A DNA stretch of 64,000 nucleotides from JAJPHW01 sp963799065 (GTDB lineage Bacteria > Acidobacteriota > Terriglobia > Terriglobales > Acidobacteriaceae), in assembly GCA_963799065.1 (NCBI GenBank), contig CAWCVJ010000001.1, forward strand, positions 2,046,001-2,110,000. The letters are read 5' to 3'. The notes beneath the pieces are model-generated. The model made no database searches and was not told the DNA's origin. It worked only from the letters and a program-made list of their open reading frames with translations. This document shows, piece by piece, positions 17,281 through 26,754 of this stretch. A program made the translations under genes and the position numbers. Within the stretch, counting starts at the first letter, position 1. Each line of letters begins with the position of its first letter.

Positions 17281-18062
17281 GCGCAGCGGACCCAGCGATC
17301 ACGCCTTACATCGAGTTCAAGGACGTCTCCAAGGCGTTCGGCAGCAAACACGTTCTCGATGACGTCAGCTTCTTCGTCATGCCCGGCGAGACGGTTTGCA
17401 TCCTGGGCCGCAGCGGCGTCGGCAAATCGGTTACCCTACAGCACATCATGGGCTTTCTCCAGCCGGACTCGGGTCGCGTCATCGTCGCCCACGAGGACAT
17501 CACGGACTATGGCGAGGCCGACCTGCAACGTATTCGCAAGAAAGTTACGATGGTCTTTCAAAACGGAGCGCTCTTCGACTCCCTGAGCATCGGTGAAAAC
17601 GTCGCCTTCCCTATCCGCGAACACAGCGGCCACACCGAAGAGCAAATTTTCCAGATCGTCGACGGATTGCTCGACATGGTCGGCGTCAGCCACATGCGCG
17701 ACGCTCTGCCATCGGACCTCTCAACCGGAATGAAGCGCTCGGTCGCCATTGCGCGCGCCCTGGCCGCCGAGCCGGAATGCGTCCTCTACGACGAACCCAC
17801 GACCATGGTCGATCCCCTGATGGCGCAACTGTTGGGCGATCTGATCAAACGCTTGAAGATTCAGCTGAAACTTACGAGCGTCGTCGTTACCCACGACATG
17901 CGTCTGGCGCAGAAGCTCGCGAACCGCATCGTATTTCTTCACGAAGCTAAAGTTTTATTTTTTGGGACTTACCTGGAAATGACCAAGTCGGACCATCCCA
18001 TCATTCAAGAATTTCTCGAACTGGACAAACTCGAAGTCGATGTCTGCGGCACGGGTGCCTAA
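17277..18062 (+). CDS. ABC transporter ATPase, MlaF/Ttg2A-like, without permease
   Basis: A 261-residue ATPase subunit with Walker A GRSGVGKSVT (about residue 44), Q-loop MVFQNGALFDSLSIGENVAF, signature LSTGMKRSVAIARALA, Walker B CVLYDEPTTMVDP and switch His in VVVTHDM. The Q-loop text and overall pattern resemble the MlaF family that powers phospholipid transfer between membranes. The signature motif reads LSTGM rather than LSGGM, and no MlaE permease or MlaD substrate-binding gene lies alongside. Translation is coupled to mobA by ATGA. The function is inferred from family only. Confidence 0.82.
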   Translation: MSAADPAITPYIEFKDVSKAFGSKHVLDDVSFFVMPGETVCILGRSGVGKSVTLQHIMGFLQPDSGRVIVAHEDITDYGEADLQRIRKKVTMVFQNGALFDSLSIGENVAFPIREHSGHTEEQIFQIVDGLLDMVGVSHMRDALPSDLSTGMKRSVAIARALAAEPECVLYDEPTTMVDPLMAQLLGDLIKRLKIQLKLTSVVVTHDMRLAQKLANRIVFLHEAKVLFFGTYLEMTKSDHPIIQEFLELDKLEVDVCGTGA

Positions 18063-18124
18063 AAATAGCCAAAAATTAATCAACGCCTTCTCACGCAGGA
18101 GTAGCATCTTAGGTTAGGTACTCG

Positions 18125-20560
18125 ATGCAAAATCCCCTGCCGGAGAGTGTCATGTCCGCGACCCTGCAAGCATCGCCCGTTACGTCCGAACCCGTCCATT
18201 CGCCGCTTTCCGATCAACAGTTGGAGAAAATCAATGCGTACTGGCGAGCCGCCAACTATCTTTCCGTTGGACAGATTTACCTTTATAAAAACCCTCTGCT
18301 GCGCGAACCTCTAAAGCCTGAGGACATTAAGCCCCGTCTACTTGGCCACTTCGGTACCACGCCGGGCTTGAACTTCATCTACGCGCACTTTAATCGCCTC
18401 ATTAAGAAATACGATCTCAACGCGATTTACATCGCCGGCCCCGGGCACGGCGGGCCCGGCATGGTGGCCAACACCTACCTTGAGGGCACCTACAGCGAGC
18501 TTTATCCGAACATTCCGCAGAATGAAGAAGGGTTGCATCGCCTGTTCAAGCAGTTCTCCTTCCCCGGTGGAATTCCCAGTCACGCCGCGCCGGAGACTCC
18601 GGGGTCAATCCATGAAGGCGGCGAACTTGGCTATTCCATCGCGCATGCGTTTGGCGCAGCCTTCGACAATCCTGACCTTGTTGTCTGCTGCGTGGTCGGC
18701 GACGGCGAAGCCGAAACCGGGCCTCTGGCGACCAGTTGGCACTCCAACAAATTTCTCAATCCAGCGCGCGATGGCGCAGTGCTTCCCATCCTTCACTTGA
18801 ACGGATATAAGATCGCCAACCCCACCATCATGGGCCGCATGACCGACGAGGCGCTCACGAAATTCTTTACCGCCTGCGGCTGGAAGCCTTACTTCGTCGA
18901 GGGTCACGATCCAATGCCTATGCATCAGTTGATGGCGGGAACGCTGGATCGCGTGATTGAAGAGATTCAGACCATTCAACGGGAGTGGCGCGACGGCAAA
19001 GGGTCAGTGGAACCGCTTTGGCCGATGATCGTGATGCGCAGCCCCAAAGGCTGGACATGTCCGAAAGAAGTCGATGGCAAGCAGATGGAGGGCACCTGGC
19101 GCGCGCATCAGGTTCCCATCGAAGATCCTCGAACGAATCCCGCACACCTCAAGATTCTCGATGAATGGATGCGCAGCTATCGCGCCGAAGAACTGTTCGA
19201 CGAAAACGGAACGCTGATTCCTGAACTCGCCCAACTCGCACCCAAAGGAGATCGCCGCATGGGAGCCAATCCCCACGCTAATGGCGGCATCCTGCTGCGC
19301 GACTTGCGAATGCCCGATTTCCGCGATTACAAAGTTGAAGTCAAACAGCCGGGGAATCAGATCAGCGAAGCTACGCGCGTGCTGGGCGGCTTCCTGCGCG
19401 ATGTGATGGCTCTGAACGCCCAGGCGCAAAACTTTCGCGTTTTCGGCCCCGATGAGACTGCCTCGAATCGCCTGGAGGCTTTATATAAGGCCACCACGAA
19501 AGAGTGGATGGAACCGATTCTCCCCGTCGACGAGAATTTATCGCAAAACGGGCGCGTGCTCGAAATCCTCAGCGAACACATGTGCGAAGGCTGGCTCGAA
19601 GGCTACCTGCTCACCGGTCGCCATGGCTTCTTCTCGTGCTATGAAGCCTTCATCCACATCATCGACTCGATGTTCAATCAGCACGCCAAGTGGCTGAAAG
19701 TCACGCGGGGCATCGAGTGGCGCCGACCCATTGCATCGCTTAATTATCTGCTCACGTCTCATGTGTGGCGGCAGGATCACAATGGGTTTACCCACCAGGA
19801 TCCCGGCTTCATCGATCATGTCGTCAACAAGAAGGCTGACGTCGTTCGCGTTTATCTTCCGCCTGACACAAATTGCCTCCTCTCGGTCGCCGATCACTGC
19901 CTGCGCAGCCGTCACTATGTCAACGTCATCGTTGCGGGAAAGCAGCCTGCGCTGCAATGGCTGACCATGGAGCAAGCAGTCGAGCATTGCACTAATGGCC
20001 TTGGCATTTGGGAATGGGCCAGCAACGACGGACAGTCCGAGCCGGATGTCGTCATGGCTTGTGCCGGGGATATTCCAACGCTTGAAACACTAGCTGCCGT
20101 CGATCTATTGCGGCAAAACTTCCCCGAACTAAAGATCCGCGTTGTGAACGTTGTCGACTTGATGACGATTCAGCCTTCCAGCGAACATCCGCATGGCATA
20201 TCCGACCTCGACTTCGATTCCCTTTTCACCGCGGACAAGCCGGTCATCTTCGCCTACCACGGCTACCCGTGGCTGATTCATCGCCTCACCTATCGCCGGC
20301 ATAATCATGACAATATGCACGTACGTGGATACAAAGAAGAAGGTACGACGACCACTCCTTTCGACATGACAGTGTTGAACGACCTTGATCGCTTTCATCT
20401 CGCGGGAGATGTCGTGGATCGCGTTCCCAAGCTGCGCAACATCGGCGGGCATTTCAAGCAGATGTTGCGCAACAAACTGGTCGCGCACAAACTTTACATT
20501 CGAGAATTTGGCGAAGACATGCCCGAGATCAGGAACTGGCACTGGCCGTATCCGGCATGA
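18125..20560 (+). CDS. xfp: Xylulose-5-phosphate/fructose-6-phosphate phosphoketolase
   Basis: A thiamine-diphosphate enzyme that splits xylulose-5-P or fructose-6-P with phosphate to give acetyl phosphate and a shortened sugar phosphate. The motifs are GPGHGGPGMVANTYLEGTYS near residue 100, the cofactor segment VVGDGEAETGPLATSWHSNK, HLNGYKIANPT, and the C-terminal RVVNVVDLM and AYHGYPWLIHRLTYRR. Length 811 is normal. ATG 18125 is used; ATG 18152 (MSATLQ) with GGAG upstream is an equally plausible start. Its stop overlaps the acetate kinase start as ATGA, so acetyl phosphate made here is directly converted to acetate and ATP by the next product. Confidence 0.95.
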   Translation: MQNPLPESVMSATLQASPVTSEPVHSPLSDQQLEKINAYWRAANYLSVGQIYLYKNPLLREPLKPEDIKPRLLGHFGTTPGLNFIYAHFNRLIKKYDLNAIYIAGPGHGGPGMVANTYLEGTYSELYPNIPQNEEGLHRLFKQFSFPGGIPSHAAPETPGSIHEGGELGYSIAHAFGAAFDNPDLVVCCVVGDGEAETGPLATSWHSNKFLNPARDGAVLPILHLNGYKIANPTIMGRMTDEALTKFFTACGWKPYFVEGHDPMPMHQLMAGTLDRVIEEIQTIQREWRDGKGSVEPLWPMIVMRSPKGWTCPKEVDGKQMEGTWRAHQVPIEDPRTNPAHLKILDEWMRSYRAEELFDENGTLIPELAQLAPKGDRRMGANPHANGGILLRDLRMPDFRDYKVEVKQPGNQISEATRVLGGFLRDVMALNAQAQNFRVFGPDETASNRLEALYKATTKEWMEPILPVDENLSQNGRVLEILSEHMCEGWLEGYLLTGRHGFFSCYEAFIHIIDSMFNQHAKWLKVTRGIEWRRPIASLNYLLTSHVWRQDHNGFTHQDPGFIDHVVNKKADVVRVYLPPDTNCLLSVADHCLRSRHYVNVIVAGKQPALQWLTMEQAVEHCTNGLGIWEWASNDGQSEPDVVMACAGDIPTLETLAAVDLLRQNFPELKIRVVNVVDLMTIQPSSEHPHGISDLDFDSLFTADKPVIFAYHGYPWLIHRLTYRRHNHDNMHVRGYKEEGTTTTPFDMTVLNDLDRFHLAGDVVDRVPKLRNIGGHFKQMLRNKLVAHKLYIREFGEDMPEIRNWHWPYPA

Positions 20561-21717
20561 ACGTGTTGGTGTTAAATTCCGGATCGAGCAGCCAGAAGAG
20601 CGCTCTGTTCGCCATTAAGCCAAACACTTCGCCGGATACACCGGAGAGGCCGCTGTGGAGATCCGAGATCGAATGGGCGCCGGATGAGGAAAATCGCAAG
20701 TCGGCGATCCGTTCACTTCTGGGCACGATCTGGTCGGGCCCGAAGGCCGTCGTTTCAGGCCCCGATCAAATTCACGCCGTAGGACATCGCGTGGTTCACG
20801 GCGGGCCGCATCTCTTTGACCCGACGTTGCTGACTCCCGCGGTCGAAAGAAAAATTGCTGATGCGGCCAAGTTCGCTCCGTTGCATAATCGCTCGGAGTT
20901 GGAAGGCGTCGCGATCATCCGCGAACTGCTGGGAAATGTCCCTCAAGTCGCCGTCTTCGACACGGGATTTCATCGCACTCTGCCGCCCGCCGCCGCTACA
21001 TATGCCGGGCCGTATGAATGGCTGCAACAGGGCATTCGCCGCTATGGTTTTCACGGCATCAATCATCAATACTGCGCCCAGCGAGCGCCCCAGATCCTCC
21101 GCGCTGATCCGACTCGCCTCAAACTCATTAGCTGCCATCTGGGCAACGGCTGTTCGCTCTCCGCCATCAACGGCGGCAAAAGCATCGACACCACCATGGG
21201 ATTCACTCCGCTTGACGGCCTCATGATGGGTACGCGCTCCGGTTCGCTCGACCCCGGCATTCTCACATTTCTCATGCGCGAAAGCCCAGACTCAGCGAAG
21301 CGGCTCTCCAAAGAACTGGATGACACGCTGAATCATGAATCGGGATTAATGGGCATCTCCGGAATATCTGGAGACATGAGAGAGATCATCAAGGAATCGA
21401 AAGGGGGCGACGAACGCGCCCAACTCGCGTTCGACATGTTCGTGCATCATCTGCGATCGAGCATCGCCGCAATGGCCGCGTCGCTGGGCGGCATGGACGC
21501 GATCGTTTTCACGGCAGGAATCGGAGAACACTCATCCGAAATTCGCGCTGCAACCTGCGACAGTCTGGAGTTCTTGGGCGTGAAACTCGACGTTGGAAAG
21601 AATGCCGAGTCTCACGCGGACGCGATTATCTCCCGTGACGACTCGCGTGTGAAAGTTCTGGTGATCGCAGCCCAGGAAGACTGGGAAATTGCCCTCCAAA
21701 CCATGCAGTCGGTGTAG
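20557..21717 (+). CDS. ackA: Acetate kinase
   Basis: Converts acetyl phosphate and ADP to acetate and ATP. The N-terminal signature VLVLNSGSSSQKSALF and the second signature GYHGINHQYCA-type segment (here RYGFHGINHQYCA) are present, followed by HLGNGCSLSAINGGKSIDT, DTTMGFTPLDGLMMGTRSG and FTAGIGEHSSEIR. 386 residues is typical. It is translationally coupled to the phosphoketolase gene (ATGA), a common pairing in the phosphoketolase pathway. It converges with ribE across 106 bases that contain one copy of a dispersed repeat. Confidence 0.97.
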   Translation: MNVLVLNSGSSSQKSALFAIKPNTSPDTPERPLWRSEIEWAPDEENRKSAIRSLLGTIWSGPKAVVSGPDQIHAVGHRVVHGGPHLFDPTLLTPAVERKIADAAKFAPLHNRSELEGVAIIRELLGNVPQVAVFDTGFHRTLPPAAATYAGPYEWLQQGIRRYGFHGINHQYCAQRAPQILRADPTRLKLISCHLGNGCSLSAINGGKSIDTTMGFTPLDGLMMGTRSGSLDPGILTFLMRESPDSAKRLSKELDDTLNHESGLMGISGISGDMREIIKESKGGDERAQLAFDMFVHHLRSSIAAMAASLGGMDAIVFTAGIGEHSSEIRAATCDSLEFLGVKLDVGKNAESHADAIISRDDSRVKVLVIAAQEDWEIALQTMQSV

Positions 21718-21770
21718 GCGCGAGCGCCCCGCTCGAGCGTTAGTCAGAGCCCATCATCCTTGTTTAACGT

Positions 21771-21798
21771 TTGTCATTCCGAGCGAAGCGAGGAATCT
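21771..21798. repeat. Dispersed intergenic repeat, copy A
   Basis: TTGTCATTCCGAGCGAAGCG followed by AGGAATCT. The same word family recurs at 45181-45333 (as a full palindrome) and, degenerate, at 48727-48757, always between genes. It is a short single-arm copy in the convergent gap between ackA and ribE. Confidence 0.75.
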
Positions 21799-21823
21799 GC
21801 TTTTTCGCCGCACGAGCGAGGCA

Positions 21824-22468
21824 CTAAAATCCCTGGCTGACCAAGTACTCCACGCTCAGAGTGGACTCCGGCGATTCCTTGCGCATCATCTTCTCGACAT
21901 ATTTCGCCAGCGCATCGACCTCAAGATTCACCGGATCGCCCGCCTTCAATGATTTTAGGTTCGTATTCTCCGCCGTGTGCGGAATCACCGCAATCTCGAC
22001 CTGCGTCCCTTCGATCTTTGCGACGGTCAGGCTGATGCCTTCGATCGAAAGCGAGCCCTTGGAAATAACGTAACGCTCAAGTTCGCTCGGAATGCGAATC
22101 GTAAGCCAGAAATTGTCGGCGCCAGGCAGTTGGTCGAAGCGGGTCACCGTGCCGGTTCCATCCACGTGCCCTTGCACAATATGCCCGCCAAAGCGGCCAT
22201 CCGCGCGCATCGGCAACTCAAGATTTACCAGCGCGCCCTCATGAATGCGCGAGAGCGATGTGAGACGCCACGTCTCCTGCGCCAAGTCAGCCGAAAAAGT
22301 CTTCTCCGTGATCTCCACTGCGGTCAGACAAACCCCGCTCACGGCAACGCTGTCGCCTTTCTTCAACTCCTTCGCGACCGTCGGAGCAGAAACCGTGATT
22401 CGACGATTGCCGTCGCTCTCCCGAATGAGCTCAATCCGCCCGACTTCCTCAATGATTCCGGTAAACAT
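21824..22468 (-). CDS. ribE: Riboflavin synthase, alpha-subunit type
   Basis: Dismutates two molecules of 6,7-dimethyl-8-ribityllumazine to riboflavin. The protein has the internal duplication of this family: N-half MFTGIIEEVGRIE with GVCLTAVE and ELPMRADGRFGGHIVQGHVDGTG, and C-half KGSLSIEGISLTVAKIEG with VIPHTAENTNL. 214 residues is normal. It lies 14 bases downstream of ribD, so ribD and ribE are co-transcribed. No FMN riboswitch was recognised upstream of either gene. Confidence 0.97.
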   Translation of the reverse strand: MFTGIIEEVGRIELIRESDGNRRITVSAPTVAKELKKGDSVAVSGVCLTAVEITEKTFSADLAQETWRLTSLSRIHEGALVNLELPMRADGRFGGHIVQGHVDGTGTVTRFDQLPGADNFWLTIRIPSELERYVISKGSLSIEGISLTVAKIEGTQVEIAVIPHTAENTNLKSLKAGDPVNLEVDALAKYVEKMMRKESPESTLSVEYLVSQGF

Positions 22469-22482
22469 AAATATTTCTCCAC

Positions 22483-23643
22483 TTAACCTGAGTAGGGATC
22501 CTTGAGGTATCCTTCCACCGCAAAGTCTTCACCGAACCGGTGTAGCCGAATATCCCTCACATGAGCCGCGCTCGCGATGCTGCCGAATCCCAGACCATTG
22601 GCCAGCGGAACCGATTGCATCCCGCCCAAAATCTTCGGCGCGTAATACAGAAATACTTTATCGACATTTCCAGCAGCAAGCGCAGACCAATTCACGATCG
22701 CGCCGCCCTCGATCATCACACTACTGATCTGCTGCCGCCCCAGCCATTTCATCACGGCACTCCAATCAGGATGCCCATCGGCCGCGGACGACGCGATCTG
22801 CTCTATGCGAACGCCACGGTCCTTCAAGAGGTTCGTCCGTTGTTCCTCCGCTTCAGAGCAGAGCACAACCACATCTTTACTCGCTGATGCGACCACGCGT
22901 GAATCCAGCGGCATTCGCAAATGCGAATCTAGAACCACCCGCAACAAACTTCTTTTTCGAGGAAGTCCGCTGCGATCCGTTAATAACGGATCATCCGCGA
23001 TCACCGTTCCCACGCCAACCAGGATCGCATCACTTTCGTGACGCATCTCGTGCACGTGCGCCCGCGCCGCCTCTCCAGTAATCCATTCTTGGCGGTGCTT
23101 CGCAGTCGATTCGAAACTTTCGGCGGCGATCTTACCGTCCAGCGTCATCGCACTCTTGAGCGTGACCAGCGGCGTGCCCGTGCGGATATACTTCGCAAAG
23201 CTCTCATTTAGACGCCGCGCTTCGGACTCGAGCACACCAACCTCAACAGCAATTCCAGCGGCCCGCAGGCGTGCGAAACCTTCGCCACTCACCGCCGGAT
23301 TCGGATCCTGCATCGACGCTACGACGCGGCTCACGCCAGCGCGAATGAGTGCGTCCGCACAGGGGCCGGTTCTGCCCTGATGCGAGCAGGGCTCCAGATT
23401 GACGTAAACCGCAGCGCCGCGCGCCTTCTCGCCAGCCTGCTCAAGGGCAATGACCTCGGCGTGTTTTACGCCGTCGTAAGTATGAAATCCCTCGCCGATA
23501 ACTTTGCCATCCGCATTAACCAGGACTGCGCCCACGCACGGATTCGGCGATGCCAGGCCGGTGCCTCTTCTGGCAAGTTCGAGCGCACGACACGAAAAGC
23601 GTTCGTCCGACGTCTGCGGGCCGGGTTGTGATGACTTGGACAA
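22483..23643 (-). CDS. ribD: Bifunctional riboflavin deaminase/reductase RibD
   Basis: Two domains: an N-terminal cytidine-deaminase-type zinc domain (residues 1 to about 145; HAEVIAL and PCSHQGRTGPCADALI give the zinc ligands His and two Cys) and a C-terminal reductase domain (about 150-386; TLKSAMTLDGKIA, GVGTVIADDPLLTDR, SVMIEGGAIVNWSAL). Together they perform steps two and three of riboflavin synthesis. The start used is TTG 23643, just after the ftsY stop (23664); no better start precedes the deaminase domain. The order ftsY-ribD-ribE suggests one transcript. Confidence 0.95.
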   Translation of the reverse strand: MSKSSQPGPQTSDERFSCRALELARRGTGLASPNPCVGAVLVNADGKVIGEGFHTYDGVKHAEVIALEQAGEKARGAAVYVNLEPCSHQGRTGPCADALIRAGVSRVVASMQDPNPAVSGEGFARLRAAGIAVEVGVLESEARRLNESFAKYIRTGTPLVTLKSAMTLDGKIAAESFESTAKHRQEWITGEAARAHVHEMRHESDAILVGVGTVIADDPLLTDRSGLPRKRSLLRVVLDSHLRMPLDSRVVASASKDVVVLCSEAEEQRTNLLKDRGVRIEQIASSAADGHPDWSAVMKWLGRQQISSVMIEGGAIVNWSALAAGNVDKVFLYYAPKILGGMQSVPLANGLGFGSIASAAHVRDIRLHRFGEDFAVEGYLKDPYSG

Positions 23644-23663
23644 TTCAGATTTGCGGACGAGTA

Positions 23664-24656
23664 CTAATTAAACAACGATTCCACAAAATCGCGGGCATCG
23701 AAGCGCAGCAGGTCTCCAACTTTCTCACCCACCCCAACGTAGCGCACAGGCAATCCCATCTCGCGCGAGATCGCCACAACTACGCCACCTTTGGCCGTGC
23801 CGTCGAGCTTCGATAGGACGATGCCAGTGACACCGGCAGAGTCGGTAAACATCCGCGCCTGCTGCAATCCGTTCTGGCCGGTCGTCGCGTCGACCACGAG
23901 CAACGTCTCGTGGGGCGCTCCCGGGATAATCCGCTGCGCGGTACGGCGCATCTTCTCCAACTCCGCCATGAGTCCTGCCTTGTTGTGCAGTCGGCCCGCG
24001 GTGTCGACGATCACGTAGTCGCAATGCCGCGCCGTCCCAGCCTGCAAAGCATCATAGAGAACCGCTGCGGGATCGCCGCCAGGCTTGGTGCGGATCACTT
24101 CGACGCCGGTGCGCTGACCCCATATCTCCAACTGATCGATGGCGGCCGCGCGAAACGTGTCCGCCGCACACAGCAGCACACTCTTCCCTTCCGACTTCAG
24201 AAACTGCGCCAGCTTACCGATGCTGGTGGTTTTCCCTGTTCCGTTCACACCCACGACGAGAATGACTTCGGGCATGCCTTCCGTCGCAGGGACGGGAGGC
24301 ACATTTGCTTTTTCCAGAATCGTCAACAATTCTTCCTTCAACAAACGCTTCAACTCGGAGGCGTCTCCAATCTGGTGCCGATCCGCCTTCTCGCGCAGCT
24401 TGGCCAAGACTTCTCGCGTAGTCGTCGAACCCAAATCGGCACCAAGCAGGATGCCCTCCAAGTCATCGAGCGTGGCGCGATCGATTTCCTTGTTACCAGA
24501 GACACCGACAGAGATCGCTTCTTCGATCCGGCCGCTAAGGTTCTCGCGCGTGCGGGTAACCGCCTCTTTCATCCGCTCGAAAAAGCCGCGTTTCTTTTCC
24601 GGCTCGGCCTTTTCGGCCGTTCCCTTGTCGCCGCCACCAAATAAATTTCGAATCAT
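23664..24656 (-). CDS. ftsY: Signal recognition particle receptor FtsY
   Basis: The SRP receptor GTPase docks translating ribosomes at the membrane. The N-terminus is short and charged (no long acidic A domain), then the N domain helix bundle (about residues 25-120) and the G domain: G1 GVNGTGKTTSIGKLA, the insertion-box region with DTFRAAAIDQLEIW, G3 DTAGRLHNKAGLM, G4 SKLDGTAKGG and closing YVGVGEKVGDLLRFDA. 330 residues is typical for FtsY lacking an extended N-terminus. It is followed 20 bases on by ribD. The call is certain from the motifs. Confidence 0.97.
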   Translation of the reverse strand: MIRNLFGGGDKGTAEKAEPEKKRGFFERMKEAVTRTRENLSGRIEEAISVGVSGNKEIDRATLDDLEGILLGADLGSTTTREVLAKLREKADRHQIGDASELKRLLKEELLTILEKANVPPVPATEGMPEVILVVGVNGTGKTTSIGKLAQFLKSEGKSVLLCAADTFRAAAIDQLEIWGQRTGVEVIRTKPGGDPAAVLYDALQAGTARHCDYVIVDTAGRLHNKAGLMAELEKMRRTAQRIIPGAPHETLLVVDATTGQNGLQQARMFTDSAGVTGIVLSKLDGTAKGGVVVAISREMGLPVRYVGVGEKVGDLLRFDARDFVESLFN

Positions 24657-24778
24657 GAGTGAGATCGCCTAAAGCATTGATTATAGCGGCGTTTTAGGGT
24701 TTGGCATGAGTCACAAATCCGCCAGCACATGCCGCTCGGATCAAGACTGAGTGGGGACACGAGTTACCGTCTGAACCT

Positions 24779-26596
24779 TTACGTGCGGGCCAAGGGCGCC
24801 GCCACCGCTTGCGCAATCACCACTGCGGAAGCCATCACCGTAACCGGCTGCGCGGCAGCGGGTGTGAAGGGCTTCGGCACCCGGATTTCTCCGCGCTCAT
24901 AGATCGCGTCGAGCGCCAGCACCGCGCTCGGATCGAGCCGCTTGCCCGACAGTGAATGAATGATCTTCAGCGCGTCCAGCGGCTCGCGCGCTTGCTGGTA
25001 AGGACGATTCGTAGTCAAGGCATCGAATGTATCTGCGACCGCAATGATGCGCGCGAGTAGAGGAATCTCGTCGCTCTTCAGTCCGTGCGGATAGCCGCGT
25101 CCGTCGAGCGATTCATGGTGCAACTCGATGCCCGGAATCATGGCCTGCAATTGCGCTACCGGACGCAAGATATTCGCGCCTCGCGTCGTGTGCGTCTTCA
25201 TCACGTCGAACTCTTCCGGCGTAAGCGCTCCCGGCTTTTTCAAAATCCGGTCCTCGATGCCGATTTTTCCTACGTCGTGCAACTGCGCTGAAATTCGAAC
25301 GATCTCGATGAACTCCTCTGGGCACTGCATTTCGTGCGCAATCATTAACGAATACTTCGTGACCCGGTCGGAGTGACCCTTGGTATATGGGTCCTTTTCG
25401 TCGACCGCGCCCGCTAGCATTTGGATCGATCCCATGAACAGCTCGCGATTCTCAGTCGCCGCCCGCTTGAGGTCGAGCACATAATGTTCAAGCTCCTCAG
25501 ACATCGTGTTGAATGTATCGGCGAGCTCCCCAATCTCCGTTCGGCTCTTCAGTTTGACGCGCTGCGAAAAATCTCCGCGTGCGATCGCGCGGCTCGATTC
25601 GGTGAGAACTTCCAACGGATTCGTGATTCTTCGGGCCGCGAAAATACTCAGTGCAATGGAGAGGAATACAGACATGATGGCGAGCGTGCGCGCCGTGCGC
25701 TGCATCTCGAACACTCCGCGATAAGCCTCGCTACGCGGTTTCTGCACCACGACTGCCCAATCCAGATTGCTCACCGGACTATAGGTGCCCAACATTTTCA
25801 CACCGCCCTTGCCGGCCAGCGAAAACTCATGCGTGGCCGCGACCATCTGCGCCTTGCTGCCCTGATCGACAAAATTTTTCACGATCTCAAGATTCTTCAT
25901 GTCCTGGCCGGTGGCGTAATCGCTGGTGGCGCCCGCGACCAGACGGCCTTCGCTATCCACGACATAAGGCGTCAGTCCGCCGCGATCGACCTCCTGTAGA
26001 CGGCGAATCAGGAACTGCAAATCGACGACCGATCCGATCATGCCGAGGAAGCGACCACCGTACATCACCGGAGTACTCACGAGCATGACCGTGCGGGAAG
26101 TTTTTCCGGAGCCGATCACCAAGGTCTGGCCATTGTAGACTCGACCGTCGCGTGCCGCCGCATAGCCGCGCTCCAACTCTCGCTGCAAGAATGCATCCGG
26201 AGCGATGCGCCCCGCCGACACACCTTTGGCTTCCGAGTTCAGCAAAGTCGCGTATGCCAAGTCATCCGAAGACGACACAAAGTTTTCCAACAACGCACGC
26301 AGCTCCGGCGCCTCAACGTGATTGCCCGTAATATCGCCACCGCTAGCGATTTGCACAGCAGACGAAAGGTTCGCCAGCATCATGCGCAGCGAATCCTGAT
26401 GCTGAGAAATGTCGTCGGCCAAAGATCGTGTGACAGTATTCTGCAAAAGCCGTTCGTTGGTGATCAGCCGATCGCGATTGATCGATTCCACTTGCGTCGA
26501 ATAGAAATACATCGGAACGACGCTGACCAGCGCCAGAACGCTGAGGATGACATACAGAATCGGAATTTTTGTCGGCCGTGGAAATCGAAGTGGCAA
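24779..26596 (-). CDS. Membrane HD-GYP protein with Cache-like sensor and HAMP
   Basis: The start is TTG 26596, supported by GGAGG five bases upstream. A first helix (about residues 10-31), an extracytoplasmic Cache-like sensor (about 32-300), a second helix (about 303-325), HAMP (RITNPLEVLTESSRAIARGD) and an HD-GYP domain (about 390-570) follow. The HD motif is SAQLHDVGKIG, and the GYP motif is HHESLDGRGYPHG. Complete HD-GYP domains hydrolyse cyclic-di-GMP, so this is likely a stimulus-controlled phosphodiesterase. The last 35 residues are Ala/Val/Pro-rich and of no known role. A gap of 158 bases separates it from gpsA upstream. Confidence 0.9.
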   Translation of the reverse strand: MPLRFPRPTKIPILYVILSVLALVSVVPMYFYSTQVESINRDRLITNERLLQNTVTRSLADDISQHQDSLRMMLANLSSAVQIASGGDITGNHVEAPELRALLENFVSSSDDLAYATLLNSEAKGVSAGRIAPDAFLQRELERGYAAARDGRVYNGQTLVIGSGKTSRTVMLVSTPVMYGGRFLGMIGSVVDLQFLIRRLQEVDRGGLTPYVVDSEGRLVAGATSDYATGQDMKNLEIVKNFVDQGSKAQMVAATHEFSLAGKGGVKMLGTYSPVSNLDWAVVVQKPRSEAYRGVFEMQRTARTLAIMSVFLSIALSIFAARRITNPLEVLTESSRAIARGDFSQRVKLKSRTEIGELADTFNTMSEELEHYVLDLKRAATENRELFMGSIQMLAGAVDEKDPYTKGHSDRVTKYSLMIAHEMQCPEEFIEIVRISAQLHDVGKIGIEDRILKKPGALTPEEFDVMKTHTTRGANILRPVAQLQAMIPGIELHHESLDGRGYPHGLKSDEIPLLARIIAVADTFDALTTNRPYQQAREPLDALKIIHSLSGKRLDPSAVLALDAIYERGEIRVPKPFTPAAAQPVTVMASAVVIAQAVAAPLART

Positions 26597-26754
26597 AAAC
26601 GCCTCCGGGACGGTGAATCCAAAGTCGCCCCTATAGCCTCGATTCTACGGTTGGCAATCGGCCATCACTCCATTACCAAAGTTCGACGGCGAGAGTGTTT
26701 CATCGCAACGATATGAGTAACATTAGTTCGTAACTTTTTGCCGGAAACCCGCGG

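Noticed and set aside
21718..21745. CGAGC/GCTCG hairpin after ackA as a terminator
   Set aside because: The stem is only five pairs and no T-tract follows on either strand.
23910..24644. 244-codon plus-strand open frame opposite ftsY
   Set aside because: Shadow; all SRP-GTPase motifs are on the minus strand.
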